Source of the DNA: Gibbula magus
Taxonomy: Eukaryota; Mollusca; Gastropoda; Trochida; Trochidae
Direction of reading: 5' to 3'
DNA: 64,000 nt
NCBI GenBank assembly: GCA_936450465.1
Contig: OW388302.1
Span: 13,789,530 to 13,853,529, forward strand
In this document: positions 34,916-47,789 of the stretch, piece by piece
Layout: each line of letters starts with the position of its first letter
How positions within the stretch are numbered: the stretch's first letter is position 1
Position numbers and translations under genes: made by a program
Notes under the pieces: generated by a model
Told to the model about the DNA's origin: nothing
Databases searched by the model: none
The model's input: only the letters and a program-made list of their open reading frames with translations

Positions 34916-36718
34916 TGCTCACTGCTGCAAGCCACATATGCAGCCAGGGTGGTACTGACGTATTGATACGTCAGTGACTTATGACCCTTTGACAGTGTGT
35001 GACGAAGTTCCCTGATTCATGAAAAAGTTAACATTTTCCGAATGAGAAATCAATGGGCTTTCACATGATGTAATTAGTATCTATATACAATTCTATTTTA
35101 TTGAGAAATGATGAGCTAAAAATATTGAACGTATTTTCAATCACAAAACTGCCTGCAGGTGCGTGTTTGACCTCATAATAAAAATGTTACCTACTCGATT
35201 CATTGGGTTGAAATTCTATAGTAAGTGCATGCAAAATGCATAACTTTTACATCACTATGTTCAGAATATCCTAATCTAGCTGATTTACAAATTTGGACAT
35301 TTAATTTATTTCTGTTAGAAAATAATCGGAGATTTGCGAAAATGTCGGCAAATGAAAAGATCAACCGATTACTTTTTGAAAAAATCCGTGAAAATGAACA
35401 AATAACTTCACTTACATATTTCAGAATCTCAAAATCTTCCACAAATAAAAAAGAAATATTTCTGTGCATTGTTTGTCAATTCTTGTTTCCAAATATAGTA
35501 ATATATCCAACGTGTCATCAATAGCAGTGTCAAATCGGCCATTTCTTCAATTCTTCCCATGAAATGTTCCCGCTTTTTTCTCATGTAATTGAACAGACAT
35601 GCACCTAATCGCATCATACATAGTCTGATTGAGAAATTTAAAGTATCTCTTCACAAAACCTACGTATTCGTATCAGGCTGCATATACATGTGCTACATAA
35701 AATCGAATTTCACCGACAGCAACATTTTACTGTTTGTTCGTCAGTATGGGAACCTTCTCCTTATGCAATAAGATTGAAATACAGAACAGTACCATCAACA
35801 ATTCGTTACGTTCAACAACAGGTGAAGTGTAGCGCAAACATGTTGCGCAACATGGATAAACGACCAGTTTTCCGTATGCGCGAACGAAGTAACTTGAACT
35901 TTCAAACCGTTTATAAGCCAGGGAACAAACACATTATGAAATCTATTTCTTATAAATTCAAACGTTGAAATTTAAGCAAATTCTTATCAGTAAATAAACT
36001 TTTGGATATAAAAAATCTCTGCAAAAGTGTACAGTGCATGATAAAACAAATGTTAAGTATTGTCTTGGATCATGCGCTAAGCTCCGCCCACAATAATACA
36101 GCATCACTTATGTGTCACCACGCGCAAAATGTAGTTCACAGGAAATATGATTAAAGTATTTAATTTTTGGTACTAATATGCTGTTTTAATCAAACTTTCA
36201 AATCAAACTACAATTAGAAATCACGTTGTAAGGTTTTTAAAAAGTTTAATCAAGAAAAGAGCATGTGATAGCAGTGTAATAATTGCGCAATGATATAGTG
36301 ATAAAGTAGTACCGCAGGTTATTTTTTGTAAACGTCAGGTTATGAAGGTTATCCTTTTCAGCTTGCCAGTCTTGTGTTTATGAGAATGTATAACGGTCAC
36401 ATGACCTTGTTTAATGAATTTATTCATGATTATATCATTCTCTTCCCACAGAGGTTACTGCTTGCAGATTTCAGAAACATGAAAGGGTTAACCCCTCTTG
36501 GAAGAGAATGGATTACATAAGTAAAACACTTTTACAAAGTCGGTCACTAGCTCATCTTTGCGGCACATTGCGCACGTGACAAGTGCGTGATATGACTGCA
36601 TCAAGGGCTGGTTTATCGTCCTTGTTCTGTTTAGGTTACCAAGCATGTAGGTACACATTTATGCCACTCTCGAGGAAACACAAGCATGCATCGTTGTACC
36701 GTATTTAATACAATACAA
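34916..36718. other. Intergenic, no gene recognised
   Basis: AT-rich. Short ORFs on both strands overlap each other and show no domain. Confidence 0.4.
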
Positions 36719-36726
36719 TACAATAC

Positions 36727-36950
36727 TCAACTTCCAAATGCAAGGCATAACTCTTGCCGGTCTCCATTACTGGTTGATTTAGGCCTTGCAGTATTTCCTT
36801 AAGAAATATGTGCTTAGAAATCCAGGCACACTATGCATTTCTGGTGCAGCGATCCACTATCTTGGCACGGCAAAGCGAGGGAAATACCGCAAGGCTTAAA
36901 TCAGCCAGTAATGCAGACTAGCAAGAGTTATGCCTTGCGTTTGGAAGTTG
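36727..36950. mobile_element. MITE family E, full-length, flanked by TACAATAC
   Basis: Left arm 'caacttccaaatgcaaggca', right arm 'tgccttgcgtttggaagttg', about 70-bp arms. TACAATAC occurs on both sides (36719-36726 and 36951-36958). The surroundings are themselves rich in 'acaat', so the duplication is not fully independent evidence. It is inverted relative to the copy at 27378. Confidence 0.8.
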
Positions 36951-36958
36951 TACAATAC

Positions 36959-39700
36959 CTTACAATACAATAAATCAAGAAATGTGTAAATCTACTGAAT
37001 CGTTGAGCAAAGAATACCATAACTAGAACTCAAAAAGACACGCAAAAATAACAACTCAAACCCGATGAGCAACAGGGCTATTTTCTTATTCAAAGAAATC
37101 AAGGTTATGAACTAAGCAAAAGCACGAATTGTATGAAGCTTCACTACAAACTAAACATATTTGTCAGTAAATTAATGAGTAGGATGTCCCTAAAAAGTAA
37201 TCTGTAAATTGAGATTATTACCCAAGGTATGAAATTATTAGATTTTTATATTGCCCGAGCGAGAGCGAGGGTAACACAAATTTGCACAAGTTTTGTAAAA
37301 GTCATATGGCACACTTTCGAGTGTAATGCTTTCCTATTACCCATTCTATTCCATTTGAATCGCGTAAAAGTAGTCAGGAAATACCTTTTGCTCTTTACTA
37401 ATTACTGTTTCTTTTCGCTTATTTTGGGCCTGCGGGATATTAAGTTTTTAATGAAAAAGATTTTTGACAATGTTCCGGTATTTTTATCAATATACTCGAT
37501 GGCTCTTTAAAGGAGCGCGGTAGTTGAAATCTTTATCTATGTACACCTACTACAGTGCATGCGTCCGAACGCTATATAGATACTGGCGGTGATCTGAGAA
37601 TCAAATTGTCTCCCTTCTTCATCAAAAATGCATCTCGAAGAAAAACACGGTAATAATTTTATCCTTTTTGTCCATTTAATCTTCTATATTGTTTTATTTG
37701 TTCCAACGTTATCATGAAACATAAAGCATCCTCGAGTGTAAATAGTAATACTTTCTTTACTTATACTGTAATGGCGTACATTACGTTCCATGAGCACACT
37801 CTTGAAAGCGTTATCACTAAAGGCCGGTTCACACTGTCCCGAATATGACAAAAGGTGCCAACACGAATTAGAAAATTTTAATTTCGCACGAAGCTTGTTC
37901 CGATTTTAGTTAAAAAACAATCAGAATCCGCAGCAGGCACGATGCTGTCAGAAGGCAATACGATGTAACACGATGTAACACGATGTTACACGATGTAACA
38001 CACGCGACTACAATGCGAATGTCGGTGACCGTCGCATTGGCCTAACGTTATACACTCATTCTCAATGAAAGTGCACACAAATTATTAGTAAATAATGACG
38101 TCGTCCTTATAAATCGGCTCTTTTATAATATATGGTGCAATGTAAGATCGATACAATAGGAAATTGAATTCGTAGTACGAACGACAGATAAAATGTTACA
38201 TTTTACTGTTGATATTTTTAGAGAGGCCTTAGTAATCTTGGAACATGTCAAAATAGCAATGTCGCCAACAAGAACTGTCACCGTTGACGTAGGAACTGAG
38301 ATTCACTCATAAGTCATGGATGCGATAACACATGCCCAAATATAGAATAACCTTTACTAAGGAATTTTCAGCAAGCAGAACTGTTAATACTTTTCTCAAA
38401 TTTCTTAAAATACCAAATGTTTATTGTCGTTATTTTCATGTATTCTACGTGATGTATTTTAAATAAACTGGGAAATAAATGTTATCTGCAGTGAACCTAA
38501 ATACATTCAATTATTCATTTGTGTTGAATATAAAAGAAAAGTAAAATAGAAACAATTGTCATATTAAATGTATTATTTTTTTAGAAATTAAAGAACTATT
38601 GTTAAGGAAAAAACGTATGGTTAAGCCTGTATTCTACGTTATGTGTCTCCTACAAAAATGTAAAATAGAAACTTGCTAATAATAATAGTTACAGCTCGGT
38701 AAAGTTGTAAAGTTTCCTTGTAATCACCAGCAATTGCGCTAACACGTCCAAAACACTTTCCGTTGCAATAAAACATCCCAATGTATTTTACGTTATGTAT
38801 TCTACGTTATGGTATTATACTTTCTGACTGCCATATAAGGAGTGTAACGTTGTGCAGTGTCATGGGCGACGTCATACAATATTGACCATATGTTGTTACA
38901 AGTGATGATATGATTTGGAACGAATTTTAGCGTGTTTTATTCTTACTCATTTTTTATTTCCGATGCTGATATTTCCGATTGCCCCGCGTTATGACAAACG
39001 CCCTCGCGAGTTTATATGCCATAACCGCTCGGCACCGGGTCATTATTTACTACATATTCATAGATAATGAACATTGCCCGTGCGTATATGGTATGGTTCA
39101 CATCAAAGTCTGTGACAAAACTCCGTTTTGAGAAACTCAGTTGCTTTGGGAACACAAGGCCAGTGTCCGATGTATATTTGGTAGATACCGTCGTCCGGCG
39201 GTGCATTTTGGTATTTTCCCTCCTATCCTAGGAATGTTTTAGCAGCGTTTTAATGCATATTGAGTTTGCGTCGATTTTGTAACAAATGGTATGGAAGTGG
39301 CTCATTGTTCTTTAAGAGGTGAACGGACACAATCCCAACTGGACAAAATCCCCATTACAAAGTCCCCTACGATTAATTCCCCAGAGGACAGATCCCCATC
39401 CCAAAAACAACAACATGAACAACATCCCCAACAATATATTTAGAATATTCTTTGATCATAACATGATGGTTAACTGAAGTAAGACTACATTTTGGAGAGA
39501 TTTCTTTGTCAAAGGTGACGCAGCAAATCTTACAAATCCTGTCTTAAATTAGTTCACTCAATCTAATTAGATGTAGTTTTACACTCCCGTCATTACGGAC
39601 TTAGGGGACGTATAACATTACAGCTAGTTTTAATTAGATTGAGTGCAATGCCCTCTCACATGGTTATTCCCTTCAGATTTCCGAGTATGACCTCTGTTCT
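36959..39700. other. Intergenic, no gene recognised
   Basis: Mostly AT-rich. A short tandem of the 10-mer 'acgatgtaac' (about four copies) lies at 37958-38003. Words such as 'ttctacgttatg' recur between 38440 and 38815 without a regular period. No coding sequence is supported. Confidence 0.45.
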
Positions 39701-40026
39701 TTAAAGGGGCAGTAGCACGTTTTTCTGGTGAAATAAGTCGACGAAATGTAATTGAAAAATAATGTCACCAACAGTAAAACATCCTTCCCTCTTCAGAAAA
39801 TCAAGCTAAAAAATGAGTGTAAAGCCATGTTTTTTGTCATTAGAAATAATAAATTGTGTTCACAATAAAATGGCCGCCATGCAATTTTTGCTTTATACAC
39901 AACATCGTTATTACCACTACGGATAATTGGTTTGTGTAATAAGATGTTTTACCCTCTAAAGTAAATATGAATGATATAAACTATCATTATAAATGGGAAA
40001 TTTGAAAAAATAAAATTTGAAAAAAA
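39701..40026 (+). mobile_element. MITE family A copy, right end cut off
   Basis: Opens TTAAAGGGGCAGTAGCACGT, carries the family body, and stops within the A-rich segment before the right terminal repeat. Family C sequence takes over at 40029, so one element has truncated the other. Confidence 0.8.
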
Positions 40027-40028
40027 GA

Positions 40029-40343
40029 GAAATCTGTACTCAAATTACCCGCCCTTGGCCGGCGTGAGCCAATCAAACCGCTACGCAGCTTGGACCTGCG
40101 AGCCAGTGACAATTCATATCACTTCGTTGCAAAGCACGCGAGGTCATTTTGTTAGCCATCTGTCACCGGTTATCTCCCTTGACCATTTCCGTTTATCGTA
40201 TTGAGTATTTTCTTTGGTTACTGACTTCGTCACGCCGGCCAAGGGCGGGTAATTTTAGTACAGATTTCGCTGACAGAGTTTCCCATGGGTGATATAGTGG
40301 AGAGTAACGGAGCATATATAAAACCCTGGGTAACCGAGGATGC
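40029..40343 (+). mobile_element. MITE family C copy, left end missing
   Basis: Shares 'aaatctgtactcaaattacc', 'aagcacgcgaggtcattttg', 'cggccaagggcgggtaattt' and the right end 'gtaaccgaggatg' with the full-length element at 61421-61808. It begins directly at the broken end of a family A MITE. Confidence 0.8.
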
Positions 40344-41159
40344 GTCAGTGGTGCATGTTGATGAAATATGGCATAATGAAATGGACAGAAGGGGTCAAAT
40401 TTCATTAATTTTCGAATAAAAGTTTTCATATCGACTAAATGAGAACGTTTCCATCACAAATATATTGAATGAGTATAAGAGGAAGTATATTGTGTATGAA
40501 ACCAACTGCTCACTTACTGAATATTTCACAGAAGAAAATAAAAACTGTATTTTAAAAAAAAGATTGACTCCTCGTCACTTCAAAGAGCTGCCAAAACTGT
40601 AACTGTTTACTATGAGGAACACAAATGACATTGTGTTATGTAACACTCAACTGTCTCCTTATAATGCAAAAATGCAAGTGATCGGTCAAATTTTCGCGCT
40701 GGTACGTACGAAGCTTCAAAGACACGACATATATGATATTTGCACTGAAATACACAAGTACATGTAGGTGAACAAACTTTTGGTATGCAGCTGTAAGCCA
40801 GGGCTGGCCTCATTTAATGATCCGCATGAAATTAATAATTAACAACCAATAATAAATAATTAGTAATTACTAATGAAGCAATAATGACTTACATATTTTA
40901 AAAAGTAACAGTTTTAGCTTTCGTCCGCCTCTTATTTTGTTTGAGCATTTGTCTCATTCATTTCTGACACAGCAATTTAATATATAATGTTATCAATCAG
41001 TGATATCTATATCATCACTTTTATCTATCGCGATATGGAAATATCTACATTAGAAGGACTACATCAATGCAGTTATCCCGACTGTGCGAGGTACAAAGTA
41101 CAACACGCTGTAAAGAACAGAATCAATGTGAATAATAAATAGCCATGGACTTACTTTAA
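40344..41159. other. Intergenic, no gene recognised
   Basis: Nothing supported beyond short ORFs. Confidence 0.45.
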
Positions 41160-41865
41160 TATATTCAACGTGTCTTCATAAAGTGTCTTCATCACAACGT
41201 GTCTTCATCATAACGTATTTTCGTCACAACGTTTCTTCAACTCAACGTGTCTTCATCACAAATTAGTGACTTATTCACAACGTGTCGACATCACAACGTG
41301 TCCTCATCACGAGTGTTTATCACAAAATCTCCATTACAACGTTTCTTGATAACAAAATCTTCATTACAACGTTTCTTCACCACAACGTGTCTTCACCACA
41401 ACGTGTCTTCATCATAACGTGTCTTCATCACGTTTCTTCACCCCAATGTTTCTTCATCACAACGTGTCTTTATCATAACATTTCTTCAACTCAACTTGTC
41501 TTCACCACAAAGTGTCTTCACCAAAACGTGTCTTCAACACAACGTGTCTCCACCACAACGTGTCTTCACCAAAACGTGCCTTCACCAAAGTACGTGACTT
41601 CACCACAACGTGTCTCCACCACAACGTGTCTCCGCCACAACGTGAAATCACCAAAACGTGTATTCACCACAACGTAGTCGTCACCAAAACGTGTGTTCAG
41701 CTCAACTTGTCTTCATCACAACGTGTCTTAAAAAATGTCTTCACCAAAACGTATCTTCACCACAACGTGACTTAACCAAAACGTGTCTTCACCACAACGT
41801 ATATCGTCATCACAACGTGTCTTCATCACAATTAATGTGTCTTCATCACAGCGTGTTTTCATCAC
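41160..41865. repeat. Minisatellite of ~15-16-bp unit (cacaacgtgtcttca)
   Basis: About 45 imperfect copies of 'cacaacgtgtcttcatcac'-type words. Variants 'caccaaaacgtg' and 'tctccaccacaa' cluster in the centre. Overlapping open frames arise from the repeat and are not genes. Confidence 0.92.
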
Positions 41866-43220
41866 AATGTGGATATATAATATATATATTATGACGGATA
41901 TTGCGTGAAAGGATTACAAACGTCATAATTACTTCTTTATTCCACCCATCGAAACTCAGGAAGATGTCGACATATTTACACCTGGGCGTGGGGGATTCGT
42001 CCTACCTGGCCATATACTCCAGGTAAATAACAAAACACTGAGAATGGGACATTGATAAATCATTTCTAAAAGGAATGTATCATTGAGTTCACTTTTTAAT
42101 TTGTTTTCTTCAAATGAGAATTTTTGAGAATTAATTTAGAAACGTCAATTGATTTTTACAAGATTTTAATTTACATTTATAATTAATTGAAACTAATTTG
42201 TAATATATTTACATGTATTAGATACCGTATGTCCAATATAAGTAAATTTACCAATCGATGACACTTATCTTATACTTGTATAATGATCTTTCCAAGATAG
42301 ATCGTTAAAACTATACATTTATAAATAATTGAAACGAAATTGTATATGCATTCTATATTAGTAAGTATATTTAATTCAGTATTGAATTGAAGATGTAAGT
42401 GATAATTTAAAATGGAAACATTAGATTCTACTCAATCATATTTCTTACTTACTTACGGTATTTCTGTTTTATTATTAAGTCACACTTAGACAAAGTTAAA
42501 TTCATTAGAAAAAATAAGTTGGTATAAATAGGTGGAAAAGATCGAGACTAATAAATAAATAATGAACTGGAAAATGAATTCCTTAACAGAGAGTATAGGG
42601 CTATGGAAATCGCTTTTTTTCATCTGTTAAAAATCCAAAGATTTAGATACATCATTTGAAAACGATTTATTATGAAAACATGGATCTCGTATCTCATCTA
42701 ACTTGAAGGTAAAATATTATCAAGAGTCAGAACCAAGTTTAAAACTAGTTTTTCACTGTTTTGCGCAGGAACCAGTTTACTGTTACGAGTTTTCTTCTGC
42801 CTTGCTAAACTCACTTCCGTGATCCTTCATATCAATAGAAAATCTATGATGAAATAAATTTCTCTTCTATAATAAAGTTTATATTAATCATTCAAAGGCC
42901 TCTCATATATAATCACCCCAAACAGCTGATCTTGTAACAGTAAACCTAAACAACACGGTGCAAAGTTTATTATTGACCCCTATTCATGTACATGCACATC
43001 TCTAAACTAAAACGGCTATGTTACATCTAATTATTCCATTTTTGTAATAATCAATCTTTCAAATCAAATACTATTTTCGAATAAAAGAAAATATTTAATC
43101 TTAAGCCATCAACATAGCTGACCTAATTCCTATTTAAACCAAACAGTGGAACGAATTGCATAGGGCAATATTTAAAATGCACCGTCACAACACAAACAGA
43201 CCGTGATCTTATGAATACCC
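41866..43220. other. Upstream region of the SV2-like gene
   Basis: AT-rich. No promoter element can be assigned. Just before the start codon lie two short upstream ATGs (43178 and 43211), the second opening a six-codon frame that overlaps the main start. Confidence 0.4.
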
Positions 43221-43362
43221 ATGTCACATAACAGTTCGGACAACGTCCCAGATTTCGGCCGAGATTTGGACTTGGACGACGAAACTGTCTTCATGGATGA
43301 CAACGACGAAAGGAAGAGACTTATTCAATGGGAGGACGGAACGCCGACGGATCAAAATGGTG
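43221..43362 (+). CDS. SV2-like MFS transporter, exon 1: cytosolic N-terminus
   Basis: First coding exon of a gene whose nine visible exons join in frame to about 363 residues. The family is synaptic vesicle glycoprotein 2 (SV2A/B/C), 12-helix major facilitator proteins of secretory vesicles. This exon gives an acidic, soluble N-terminus (DFGRDLDLDDETVFMDDNDE) ending at the donor 'G|GTGGGT'. The ATG at 43221 is chosen because its frame continues into exon 2 and no better upstream start exists. The N-terminus is shorter than in vertebrate SV2A, more like SV2B. A six-codon upstream frame starting at 43211 overlaps it. Intron 1 is 8.5 kb. Confidence 0.8.
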
Positions 43363-43629
43363 GTGGGTTTACAAAACGGGCACCTGTTTGTTATAATTTC
43401 AATATTTTCAGTTTCACACTTCACAACTCGACATTTCCTCATGTGATGTAAATATGGTGACTACAATATTTAGATAATCACACGATGTATGTTATATTTT
43501 ACTAACATTCTATATTTGTTGATGATAACAAATAAATGTTAATGAAAATTTAAAATAATTGCCATAATAAATGAAAACTAAAAAAAGATGAGATGAGAAA
43601 ATGTTGTGTAAATTTACAGTTCACATATA

Positions 43630-43720
43630 TAACTCACTGTTCTATTGGCAGTATCTGCCATCTCATATTTTTGCATTACGTGAAATGAACAACATTAGTA
43701 TTTTCATTAATTTTACAACT
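43630..43720. mobile_element. MITE family B fragment
   Basis: Contains 'ggcagtatctgccat' and 'gcattacgtgaaatgaacaa', matching the left part of family B; the rest is absent. In intron 1 of the SV2-like gene. Confidence 0.5.
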
Positions 43721-43830
43721 AAATTATAATAAAGATAAGTATGACGACCGTGGGGGCTCACCGCGGGAGATGTGCTTCTGATTCAGTACCTGGAAGTGAC
43801 TGGTGTCGTCCTTAGACTAGGACTCATCAG

Positions 43831-44310
43831 TAAGGCTGTGCAATATTATTGCAATACCAATATAGTGCAATACAGAGTTGTGCAATACACGTATTACAAT
43901 ACGATTTTCATATCGCAATATATTGCACAATCAAATTTTAAGATAAATTTATTCATTTTTCTTGTAAAGGCACATTTACTGGCTTAACTTGTGTTAAGAA
44001 AATTATTTTGAAGTGCTAGAATGTGTGTTGGACTGTATTACAGGTGATATTTTTAAAGATCTGAAACTCATTTTAAAGATCTGAAACTCATTTTATCAAA
44101 TGTGTCATGTTTAAACTGCAAAAAGAATAATAAAAGTTTAATGTAGAGTTCATTTAGCATGTTGCAATATTATTTAGACTAGTGAAAATGGTTTCTAGAG
44201 AAATATCTCCTTGTCAGAGAATCGTGCAATATATTGTGGTACGTATTGCAATACATTACAGTTCAGCAATACGCATCGCAATACAAAAATTGAGGCAATA
44301 CACAGCCCTA
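43831..44310. mobile_element. hAT-type MITE with exact 8-bp target duplication CTCATCAG
   Basis: Ends TAAGGCTGTGCAATA and CACAGCCCTA are imperfect inverted repeats, and the interior is full of 'gcaatac' words on both strands. CTCATCAG stands at 43823-43830 and 44311-44318. Ends of the type AGGGCTGTGC with an 8-bp duplication are typical of hAT elements. Confidence 0.85.
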
Positions 44311-44329
44311 CTCATCAGACTGAAGGGCG

Positions 44330-44525
44330 GGGGTGTGTGCACTAGCGGATCCAGGGGGTCCAGGGGGTCCAGACCCCCCCCTTTTCAAATCCATGTATAC
44401 ATAAGTTGGGATTTGGGTCCTGCTGACAAAACCCCCCCCCCCCCCCCCCCCCACTGAGTGGAAAAAAATTATTTTGGGACCCCCCCCCCCCCCCCCCTTT
44501 CAAAAATCCTGGATCCGCCCTTGGT
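44330..44525. mobile_element. Small palindromic MITE with long C runs
   Basis: 'gcggatccagggggtccagg' on the left faces 'aaaatcctggatccgccctt' on the right. Between them are runs of up to about 23 C. It lies directly beside the hAT-type MITE. The homopolymers make the exact length unreliable. Confidence 0.6.
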
Positions 44526-44539
44526 GTGGTCCTTCATAT

Positions 44540-45600
44540 AAGCGCTCTAGCGGTGTGGTACTACATTACGGGGGACAGCACTGACAGGAAAACCCTCCTG
44601 GCTCATACAAAACCCACCACCACACCCACACCCACACCCAGGGGGGTGCTCGTAAGCGATTACAAATCTCTCTACATGGAGCTTAATGGCATTATCAGAA
44701 AATGCTGGCATCTACTCAGGGAATCGGACATCTGCAAGGAATTGTTCAAATCCCCCCACATTGCGGCATATAGAAGGAATAAAACCCTCAATTATCACCT
44801 GGAAAGGGCCACTTTGACCTATCCAAAAACACTACCACAAGTTAGTGGAAAGTGGGTCAAATTCATTGACAAGGTTTGTGATAAACGCAACTGCAAAATC
44901 TGCTCTAAGATCAATGCCACGAGGGAATTCTCCAGGTCTGTCACACACCAAGTATACTGCAAGCCACCTACAGCTGCCCTACACCTACAAAACCTTGCAA
45001 TGGAGTCTACCTACTTACTTGCAAAATCTGCAGAAACAATATGTGGGCAAAACTAAGGCCTAAAAAATTAAAATAAAATGTTTCTGGTCTTTACAGGCTG
45101 ACAAAAATGATGGGATGACACAATTTCTTTTTTATTTACAACATTTTTTTTTTTTGAATGAAGAGATAAACAAACAAAATTTATACAATTCTTGATATAA
45201 AAAAATCACAAACCCTCTTAAATATGTGTTACTATTCCAAATAGTCAATAATCTCACCCCTACACTCCTCAACAGAAACAAGTGACATTTTCTATGTCCA
45301 GTGTTTTCTGAGGCTAAAAAATAAGAGTTTTCTGCCCTTACTTTTGTAACCTAGAAAAAAAGACTGAGACGTGAGACGTGGGTTTGAAACTGACGCGGGC
45401 GGAAACCAGAAACAAATTCTATTTTGGGGGGGGGGCCTAAGAGATACTTCTACATTAGACTCTCACTTTGCTGACATTAGTTTCAAGAGAGATAAACCAG
45501 TCACTCTGCACTTCAATTCTGAAGGCCATAGCAAAAAGATGTCTATTACGAGATCATTGCACAACTTGGGGAAGACCCTGACATTGATGCAACCACCGCT
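44540..45600 (+). pseudogene. Degenerate Penelope-like retroelement (RT C-terminus and GIY-YIG region)
   Basis: One frame reads GVLVSDYKSLYMELNGIIRK, then PHIAAYRRNKTLNYHLERA, the pattern that closes the reverse transcriptase of Penelope-like elements. A KRNCKIC segment follows, and after a frame change LTCKIC. Downstream, near 45480-45550, comes DKPVTLHFNSEGHS, resembling the GIY-YIG endonuclease tail. Frames are broken and an AT-rich segment of about 330 bp separates the parts, so it is inactive. Family assignment is from remembered motifs. Confidence 0.55.
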
Positions 45601-45698
45601 AAAGCCCCTGTCACAACCCATCGTGCGTGCAATTCGTTCGTACGTTTTTTGGGGAGGCCACGGTCGCTACGTTTTTCTGAAAACGGAGGGTGGATTAA

Positions 45699-46177
45699 AG
45701 CGGCTGTCACAACCTGTCGTACGTGCAGCTGCGTGCTGTCTACCGACAAAAACGATGGGTAAATTGGGGAACGTGCTTACTCGGTACGATCGACGTGAGT
45801 TTTCTTTAATTATTTGATAGTTAAACTTTAGACGTGCCGAGTAAGCACGAACTACGCACGTACAACGTGCGTCGTTCGTAGAGAAATTGTGAGTGGGTAA
45901 GCTTGAAAAAAACGCACGATGTTGGTGCGTTGTGCGTGCGGTTGTCGTACAGGGCACGCACGTCGATCGTACGGAGGAAAATTCGCAGCCCGTTCGTAGA
46001 CTGCACGCAGCGAAAGTTCTGCATGCACTAAAAGTTCTACGACGAGTCTGCGTGCTCCAAATTTGTCCAAAATCGGTACGGCGTCGGTACCGAGGACGCA
46101 CAAATTCCCCAATTTACCCCACGTTTTTGTCTGTAGACAGCACGCAGCTGCACGTACGACGGGTTGTGACAGCCGCT
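45699..46177. mobile_element. MITE family H, 479 bp with ~80-bp inverted ends
   Basis: Left AGCGGCTGTCACAACCTGTC and right GACGGGTTGTGACAGCCGCT are inverted. The match continues through 'gtacgtgcagctgcgtgctg' and 'ggtaaattgggga'. GC-rich for this window and dense in 'acgt'. A diverged half-copy of the same left end lies at about 45599-45670. It sits next to the Penelope-like remnant in intron 1 of the SV2-like gene. Confidence 0.82.
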
Positions 46178-47205
46178 ATAGAGAAGGTCCTTAGAACTCA
46201 GGTGGAGAAACAATGTTGATATTTCCAGAATAAAAATAAGAAGTAAAACAATAAAATTCAAAGATCTACATTATTTATAATGAATGTGGATTAATGTGTA
46301 ACCAATTTTGATAATAGGTTTTGAATTTGAGGACTGGGCAATGACTAATTATGTGATATCTTAATCTTTTCCTTAGAGATTATTAATAACATGATTCCTG
46401 ATGAGCTTCAGAGCCAATGGCTATATTTTTGTATACATCAGATGTGATGGAAAAAATTTACTTCTCCCTAATGTCATTTTTGTTTTAAACAAAAAATGAA
46501 AATAAAATCGTCACTTTTTAAAGAAAAATTCCCCAAGAAACATTTAACTTTTTTTTGCAGCCTAATGCCTTTTGCAGATAAAGCGATTATATATACAGTT
46601 ATGGATGAATGGCTATTCACTGTAGAAAAGGACAAAGGCATGTAGTTATAACAACACATGGCTGCTATGAATAGCTGAATATCCCTGTGGAGAGATTTTG
46701 ACGTATGTATTGATAAAATACCGTATTTGACATGTTAACAGGCCTGCTTAAAAAATTCGAGAAGGGGGCGCTTATTTGAAGATTCAGTTCAGTAAATAAA
46801 ATGCTTGCAAATTTTGATCTCCATATAGACTATTTTATCGATGTACACATTTCAAACAAATGTCAGAATCGATTTTGCGATATCGTTGCTTTCAAATATT
46901 ATGTAACATAATTCAGATATGGACTTAGTTCATATGATTAACCGCTAGCTTGTTTAGGGAGGGGGCACAAAATTGTTCTTGAGTTAAAAACGTGGTTGGG
47001 GGTTCTTATAGGAACAGGGTGCTTATTACGTTGAACATGGTTACCACATTCTGATGGAAACTGGTAATGACAACAGACGGTGTGTGACAGATGTGCGCAG
47101 TGTGAGGTGCGTGAGACACGTCCAGTTTGGGTTCAGTTTCACTTGGGCTGTGTATTTTCACTTTCTTATTCAAGATTGTAGCTGAAGGCCTGTGATAGAC
47201 TACTC
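46178..47205. other. SV2-like gene intron 1 with a fragment of a tandem-core element
   Basis: At 46391-46432 lies the right end of the Helentron-type element ('cctgatgagcttcagagcca' then 'ggctatattttt') without its core. Near 46718-47050 facing words 'taccgtatttga' / 'gggggcgcttattt' and 'gtgcttattacg' suggest another degraded DNA element. No coding sequence. Confidence 0.45.
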
Positions 47206-47430
47206 AATTTTGGTGCTTAAATGATGTGCAGTTTATGATGTGGACTTGTATGATGTGCAGTTTTATGATGTGCAGTTTATGATGTGGACTTGTATGATGT
47301 GCAGTTTATGATGTGGAGTTTTATGATGTGCAGTTTATGATGTGGACATGTGTGATGTGCAGTTTATGATGTGGACTTGTATGATGTGCAGTTTATGATG
47401 TGGGCTTGTATAATGTGCAGTTATATAATG
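47206..47430. repeat. Minisatellite of gatgtgcagtttat / gatgtggacttgta words
   Basis: Alternating 14-15-bp words, about 14 copies, forming roughly 29-bp dimers. Degraded copies ('gatgtgcacttgtgtatgat') continue at 47655-47740 after about 220 bases of unrelated sequence. Confidence 0.85.
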
Positions 47431-47789
47431 CAGGGATCACCCTGGAGCAGAGTGTCAATGGGAAAATAATCTCCCCTTTGCCTTATACAATGGGATTTTC
47501 AGATAAAGTAATGGGATATTTCTAAATAATAATACTGATTTTAAGAATTTTACATTTTTGCAATGGGATTTTCTCCCCTTGTCAGTATTTATTATGGGAT
47601 ATCTTGGTACATTGATGGGTAAATATCCCCAAATTCCTGCCTAAAATGATCCCTGATAATGTGCAGTTATATGATGTGCACTTGTGTATGATGAGCACTT
47701 ATATATGATGTGCACATGTAGTAATATGATGTGCACTGTATATGTTGTATCTTTTTAAATTCATTATTTAATATGATATATGCACCTAT

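Noticed and set aside
41282..41894. Three overlapping ORFs rich in His, Thr and Ser
   Set aside because: Translation of a 15-16-bp minisatellite in several frames; no other evidence of coding.
43221..43451. Unspliced 76-residue version of the SV2-like N-terminus
   Set aside because: Reads through the donor at 43363 into intron. The spliced form joins exon 2 in frame and continues through eight further exons.
45371..46219. Several ORFs over 100 residues on both strands
   Set aside because: They coincide with MITE H and its long inverted arms; GC-rich palindromes leave both strands open by chance.
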